Shown here: positions 5,562-8,852 of the stretch, piece by piece
How positions within the stretch are numbered: position 1 is the first letter of the stretch
Layout: the number at the start of each line of letters is the position of its first letter
Origin: DASTCC01 sp035711465
GTDB lineage: Bacteria; Acidobacteriota; Vicinamibacteria; Vicinamibacterales; SCN-69-37
Length of the DNA: 8,852 nt
Reading direction: 5' to 3'
Assembly: GCA_035711465.1 (NCBI GenBank)
Contig: DASTCC010000200.1
Span: 1-8,852 of the forward strand
Translations under genes and position numbers: made by a program
The notes under the pieces: generated by a model
The model's database searches: none
What the model was told of the DNA's origin: nothing
What the model saw: only the letters and a program-made list of their open reading frames with translations

Positions 5562-6155
5562 TCAGGGTCGACTCCCGGCCGGCGGCAGGAAGAACGTCGA
5601 GACGTCCAACCCGATCTCGATGACTCCGGTGCCCGCCTGCTGCTGGACCGAGCCCGATTCGCCCAGCTCGACCTTGTCGATCACGACGAACTCCGGCGCG
5701 GTCTCGACTTCATACAGGAAGCGGCGGATGTTCTGGTACGACCCGCGCAGCACGACCTTGCCGCTGAACCGCCACAGCCGGCTCTCGCGAATCGGCTCCG
5801 GTTTGTAGTCGCCGGCCTGGAACTGCAGCTGCGTGCGATCGGCGACGTCGTGCAGGAACAACCGCGTGACGTAGCTCGCCTCCGCGTACGACTTCGGCAG
5901 AATCTCCGAGTAGAACGTCGTCAGCTCGACGTCGGCGCTGTTCTTCCGATCACGGGCGGTGTGGGCCTGCTGATTGGCGCGCTTGGCGTCGGCAAGCGCC
6001 GCAATCTGGTTGAACGCCTCGGTCTTGGCGTTCGCCACGCTCGTCTTGAGCGGCCACACGCCAAGCAGCAGCACGCCGAGGTTGACGACGAACAGCGCGA
6101 TCAGCGGCAGCACCGTCTTGCGCCGCTCGGCGTAGACGCGGGCCCAGAGGCTCAT
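5562..6155 (-). CDS. pilO: PilO-like inner-membrane alignment protein
   Basis: A 197-residue PilO/GspM-type protein. A short cytoplasmic N-terminus (MSLWARVYAERRK) precedes one membrane helix (VLPLIALFVVNLGVLLLGV, 15-33). A coiled-coil segment follows (about 37-75), then a ferredoxin-like domain (about 76-190) with the family's FYSEILP, a conserved-looking LWRFSGKVVLRGSYQNIRRFLY block and VVIDKVELGE. PilO pairs with PilN through coiled coils and ferredoxin folds and sets the periplasmic frame that holds PilP. The start codon overlaps the pilN stop as ATGA, so translation is coupled. The frame stays open far upstream, but the part beyond 6155 is out of frame with pilN and is not coding. Length fits the family. 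Confidence 0.92.
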   Translation of the reverse strand: MSLWARVYAERRKTVLPLIALFVVNLGVLLLGVWPLKTSVANAKTEAFNQIAALADAKRANQQAHTARDRKNSADVELTTFYSEILPKSYAEASYVTRLFLHDVADRTQLQFQAGDYKPEPIRESRLWRFSGKVVLRGSYQNIRRFLYEVETAPEFVVIDKVELGESGSVQQQAGTGVIEIGLDVSTFFLPPAGSRP

Positions 6156-6817
6156 GGACGCTGCCCTCCCCGCCCGGTGCCCGGCGGCGGCGAGGCCCGC
6201 GGCGGCGTCCCGGCCGGCGGCGGCGCGGACGGGGCCGCGGCTTCGACCGTGCGCGGCGTCGCGTCCGTGAGCGGCGAATAGCTGGCGACGATCTCGGCGC
6301 CCAACGTGCCGTCGTCGTTGGCCGATTCGCTCTTCGGATAGACGTCGCGGAACGTCTTCGTCTCGCGCAGCGCTCTGGTGAAATCCTCCAGGTCGTCGGC
6401 GGTGCGGCCGACGACGTGCATCTCGACGGTGAAGACGCCCTTGACGAGGCGGGGCACGACGGCCACGAGCCTGACGTCGATCGGCAGCGTCTTCTCGATG
6501 TATCCGAAGAACTCCGTCCACGAGAACGACCGGCGATCGATCAGGCCGTTGGCTTCCTGCGTGCCGACCATCAGCGCATTCAGCGCCGAGGTGTCGAGTC
6601 CCTGTTGAATCTGCGCGGTGTCGGTCCTGATGCGCGTGACCTCGGCGCGGCTCGACTCGATTTGATTCTGCGCATCCCGTCGCTCGGCGGAGAGCGACAG
6701 CAGCTGCCAGGCGTTGAACGCGGTCAGCGCCAGCACCACGAGCGCGGCGCCGCCGAGCGCGGCGCCGACGGCGCGCTGATTGTAGAAGGGGCGGCTCGAA
6801 AGGTTGTTGCGCAGCAT
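6152..6817 (-). CDS. pilN: PilN-like inner-membrane protein
   Basis: A 221-residue PilN/GspL-type protein. The cytoplasmic N-terminus reads MLRNNLSSRPFYNQR, a variant of the short NLLP-type motif by which PilN binds PilM. Residues 17-36 form the membrane helix, about 40-73 a coiled coil (LSAERRDAQNQIESSRAEV onward), and about 95-180 the ferredoxin-like domain with FSWTEFFGYIEKTLP and VRLVAVVPRLVKGVFTVEMHVVG. After about 190 the protein ends in a Pro/Ala/Gly-rich tail (APSAPPPAGTPPRASPPP) that typical PilN proteins lack. It follows pilM by 9 bases and overlaps pilO by 4. Together PilM, PilN and PilO form the inner-membrane platform that couples the ATPase to the periplasmic parts. Confidence 0.93.
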   Translation of the reverse strand: MLRNNLSSRPFYNQRAVGAALGGAALVVLALTAFNAWQLLSLSAERRDAQNQIESSRAEVTRIRTDTAQIQQGLDTSALNALMVGTQEANGLIDRRSFSWTEFFGYIEKTLPIDVRLVAVVPRLVKGVFTVEMHVVGRTADDLEDFTRALRETKTFRDVYPKSESANDDGTLGAEIVASYSPLTDATPRTVEAAAPSAPPPAGTPPRASPPPGTGRGGQRP

Positions 6818-6826
6818 GTCCAGTCT

Positions 6827-7765
6827 CTACGCCGCCTTCTGCTCGCGGAGCAGCACGCCCACCGGCGCTGCCAGACTGTCGAGCAGGTCCGCCGACACCG
6901 CCACCGCGTCGCGCAGCGACGCCGCCGGACGGATGTCGACGCTCTCCACCGGAACGCCGAGGCGCCCGCCGATCTCCTGCCGGGCGCGCTCGAGCCCCTG
7001 CGCGGCGCCCGACAACCACACGCGCGCGAACTGGCCGCCGCCGAGCCGATCCTCGTGGTACATCGCGGTCTGGTGCACGAGCGCGCTCAGCGGCTCCTCA
7101 TCGACCGCCGGTCGGTGGCGGTAGAACATCAACTCACTGCCGCGCATGATCGCCAGCGTCGTCGCCTCGGACGCCAGGTGCACCAGCAGCCAGTCGCCGG
7201 CGGCCACCGATCCTGACGCGACCACCGCGTTCATGACGTTGAAGCTCGCGAGGTCGACGAGCCCGGCATGAATGCCGAGCGCGTCGGCGACGCCTTCGTA
7301 CTGCGCGATCACGTCGCGCCGCGCGACCACGGCGGCGACGTTGACGCCGGTCAGCGTCTTGCTCGCGACGAAGTGGCTGACCTGGGCGTCGTCGAGCGAG
7401 AACGGGGTCGCCTTGCGCATCTGCCAGCGTACCAGTTTGTCGAGCTCGGCGCTCCGCGCCGGCACCTGCTCGAACGGGAGCAGCGACACGCGGGCGACGC
7501 TGTCCGGCACGATCAACGCCGCCCGCGTCGTCGACCGCAGCCCGGCCCGCTCGAGCGCCTGCGACAGCGCCGCGGCGACGACCTGCCGGTCCGCGATGTT
7601 GACGCCCTGGAGCGACGGCACGACGGCGTTCTCCGGCAGCGGCTCGGCGGCGAAGCCGTCGACGACGGGACTGCCGGCGGCGCGGCCGATCGCCACCACG
7701 CACACCCGTTTCTTCGCGATCTCGATCGCGACGGTCGGGGGCACGGCGGTCAGCATCGACGGCAT
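6827..7765 (-). CDS. pilM: PilM-like actin-fold cytoplasmic protein
   Basis: A 312-residue PilM family protein; no membrane segment is visible. It should sit on the cytoplasmic face and bind the PilN N-terminus. Family marks are LPFEQVPARSAELDKLVRWQ and MRKATPFSLDDAQVSHF (about 96-132), VVARRDVIAQY (146-156), the second-lobe strand DWLLVHLASEATTLAIMRGSELMFYR (191-216) and ARVWLSGAAQGLE (247-259). The first nucleotide-binding motif, usually DIGSSS-like in PilM, reads EIAKKR here (15-20), so the acidic residue is Glu and the Gly and Ser residues are gone; ATP binding may be weakened or lost. The C-terminus is an amphipathic helix with SLAAPVGVLL. The ATG at 7765 lies 9 bases after the ATPase stop with GGAG twelve bases upstream; the ATG at 7756 is possible. 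Confidence 0.92.
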   Translation of the reverse strand: MPSMLTAVPPTVAIEIAKKRVCVVAIGRAAGSPVVDGFAAEPLPENAVVPSLQGVNIADRQVVAAALSQALERAGLRSTTRAALIVPDSVARVSLLPFEQVPARSAELDKLVRWQMRKATPFSLDDAQVSHFVASKTLTGVNVAAVVARRDVIAQYEGVADALGIHAGLVDLASFNVMNAVVASGSVAAGDWLLVHLASEATTLAIMRGSELMFYRHRPAVDEEPLSALVHQTAMYHEDRLGGGQFARVWLSGAAQGLERARQEIGGRLGVPVESVDIRPAASLRDAVAVSADLLDSLAAPVGVLLREQKAA

Positions 7766-7774
7766 CGGATGGCG

Positions 7775-8852
7775 CTACTCCACGAAGGTCACTTTGTTGA
7801 TCTCGCGCAGCGTGGTGACGCCGCTCAGGACCAGGCCGACCGCGCACTGACGCAGGAAGGTCATGCCTTCCTCGCGAGCGGCCTTCTTGATTTCGGACGT
7901 CGGCCGGCGATCCAGGATCATGTCGCGAATCTTGTCGGTCAGGTCCATCAGCTCGCAAATCGACGTCCGGCCCTTGAAGCCCGTGCCGCCGCACTCGATG
8001 CAGCCCGCACCTTCGTAGAAGGTGTGAGTATCGGCTAGAGACGGCTCCATCGCCGATTCGGTCAGGTGGTCGCGGCTGATTTTTACGGGAGTTTTACAAT
8101 ACTCACAGATTCGTCTCACCAGGCGCTGCGCCAGCACGCAGTTGAGCGCCGACACGAACTGATAGGCCTCGACCCCCATGTTCAGGAATCGGCCGAGCAC
8201 GTCGATGACGTTGTTGGCGTGCACGGTCGTGAAGACGAGATGCCCGGTGAGCGCCGACTGGATGGCGATCTGGGCGGTCTCGGGGTCGCGGATCTCGCCG
8301 ACCATGATCTTGTCGGGGTCGTGACGGAGGATGGACCGCAGCCCGCGCGCGAACGTCAGGCCCTTCTTCTCGTTGATCGGAATCTGGGTGATGCCGCGGA
8401 GCTGGTACTCGACGGGATCCTCGATGGTGATGATCTTGTCCTCGACGGTCTTGATCTCCGAGAGCGCGGCGTAGAGCGTCGTCGTCTTGCCGCTGCCGGT
8501 CGGGCCCGTGACCAGCACCATCCCGTACGGCTCGCGGATGTACTTCCGGAACCGCCGCATCTCCTCTTCGGGCCAGCCGAGAATATCCAGCTTCAGCTCG
8601 GTGAACTGCTCGCTGATCGATTCCTTGTCGAGGATGCGGATGACCGCGTCCTCGCCATGCACCGACGGCATCACCGAGACGCGGAAGTCGATGGTCTTGC
8701 CGCGCACGCGCAGCTTGAAGCGGCCGTCCTGCGGGATGCGCTTCTCGGCGATGTCGAGCTCGGCCATGACCTTGATGCGCGAGATGATCGTGCTGTGGTG
8801 CCGCTTGTCGATCGGCTTCATCGCCTGCTGCAGCACGCCGTCGATCCGGTAC
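7775..8852 (-). CDS. gspE: GspE/PilB-type assembly ATPase, N-terminus missing at window edge
   Basis: The last 358 residues of the hexameric ATPase that drives pseudopilin assembly from the cytoplasm; the gene continues past the right edge. The visible part begins YRIDGVLQQAM, the end of the N2 domain. It then shows SRIKVMAELDIAEKRIPQDG, the Walker A GPTGSGKT (bases 8483-8506), the Asp box IITIEDPVEYQL, a Walker B region HDPDKIMVGEIRDPET and the His box TGHLVFTTVHANN. Near the C-terminus two CxxC pairs (CEYC and CIEC, 31 residues apart) form the zinc-binding domain typical of GspE and PilB. No catalytic residue is missing in the visible part. GspE and PilB cannot be told apart without the N-terminal domain: GspE binds GspL, PilB a PilM/PilC platform. 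The pilMNO context suggests a PilB-like partner set, while the pseudopilins suggest GspE. It is the first visible gene of the minus-strand operon. Confidence 0.96.
   Translation of the reverse strand, partial: YRIDGVLQQAMKPIDKRHHSTIISRIKVMAELDIAEKRIPQDGRFKLRVRGKTIDFRVSVMPSVHGEDAVIRILDKESISEQFTELKLDILGWPEEEMRRFRKYIREPYGMVLVTGPTGSGKTTTLYAALSEIKTVEDKIITIEDPVEYQLRGITQIPINEKKGLTFARGLRSILRHDPDKIMVGEIRDPETAQIAIQSALTGHLVFTTVHANNVIDVLGRFLNMGVEAYQFVSALNCVLAQRLVRRICEYCKTPVKISRDHLTESAMEPSLADTHTFYEGAGCIECGGTGFKGRTSICELMDLTDKIRDMILDRRPTSEIKKAAREEGMTFLRQCAVGLVLSGVTTLREINKVTFVE

Noticed and set aside
6156..7019. Upstream extension of the pilO frame
   Set aside because: The frame stays open, but this stretch is the out-of-frame shadow of pilN and the end of pilM. 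PilO homology begins at the ATG at 6155, which overlaps the pilN stop.
1..8852. tRNA, rRNA, CRISPR arrays, insertion sequences, attachment sites, riboswitches
   Set aside because: None was seen. Apart from the 130-base gap at 239-368, the gaps between genes are 21 bases or less. Operon promoters must lie beyond the right edge or inside coding sequence, and no convincing -35/-10 pair was found.

Overview
The window is GC-rich and almost entirely coding. It carries the assembly core of a type IV pilus / type II secretion-like machine on the minus strand. The organism is probably an acidobacterium, perhaps a high-GC Vicinamibacteria-like lineage. That is an inference from three traits: high GC, a mixed PilMNO + GspE + GspG gene order, and a TPR-secretin-cohesin fusion. 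There is no rRNA or other taxonomic marker to confirm it.

Layout, in the direction of transcription (right to left). A GspE/PilB-type assembly ATPase is cut by the right edge (7775-8852). It is followed by pilM-like (6827-7765), pilN-like (6152-6817), pilO-like (5562-6155), a PilP/GspC-like pilot protein (4939-5559), the secretin (2554-4929) and two GspG-like pseudopilins (2055-2543 and 1609-2040). Gaps between these genes are at most 14 bases and pilN/pilO overlap by 4, so they look like one transcript. A small lipoprotein gene with a bacterial Ig-like domain then lies on the plus strand (1108-1587), convergent with the last pseudopilin. Its 5' end overlaps that of a third, atypical pseudopilin-like gene on the minus strand (369-1160). 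A secreted protein of unknown function starts at a GTG at 238 and runs off the left edge.

How the parts fit, from knowledge of the families. The cytoplasmic ATPase powers assembly. PilM on the cytoplasmic side, with PilN and PilO in the inner membrane, forms the alignment platform. The PilP-like protein bridges the periplasm to the secretin, which forms the outer-membrane pore. The GspG-like proteins would make a short pseudopilus. The prepilin peptidase, the PilC/GspF platform protein, a retraction ATPase and any major pilin are not in the window.

The most unusual points are: a secretin that is itself a TPR lipoprotein (possibly a built-in pilotin) and ends in a cohesin-like domain on a proline-rich linker; a third pseudopilin-like protein without the usual Glu5 and with a Gly/Pro/Arg-rich tail; a lipoprotein gene embedded antisense in the cluster, with 5'-overlapping starts at one end and a strong hairpin at the other; and a PilM with an altered nucleotide-binding motif.
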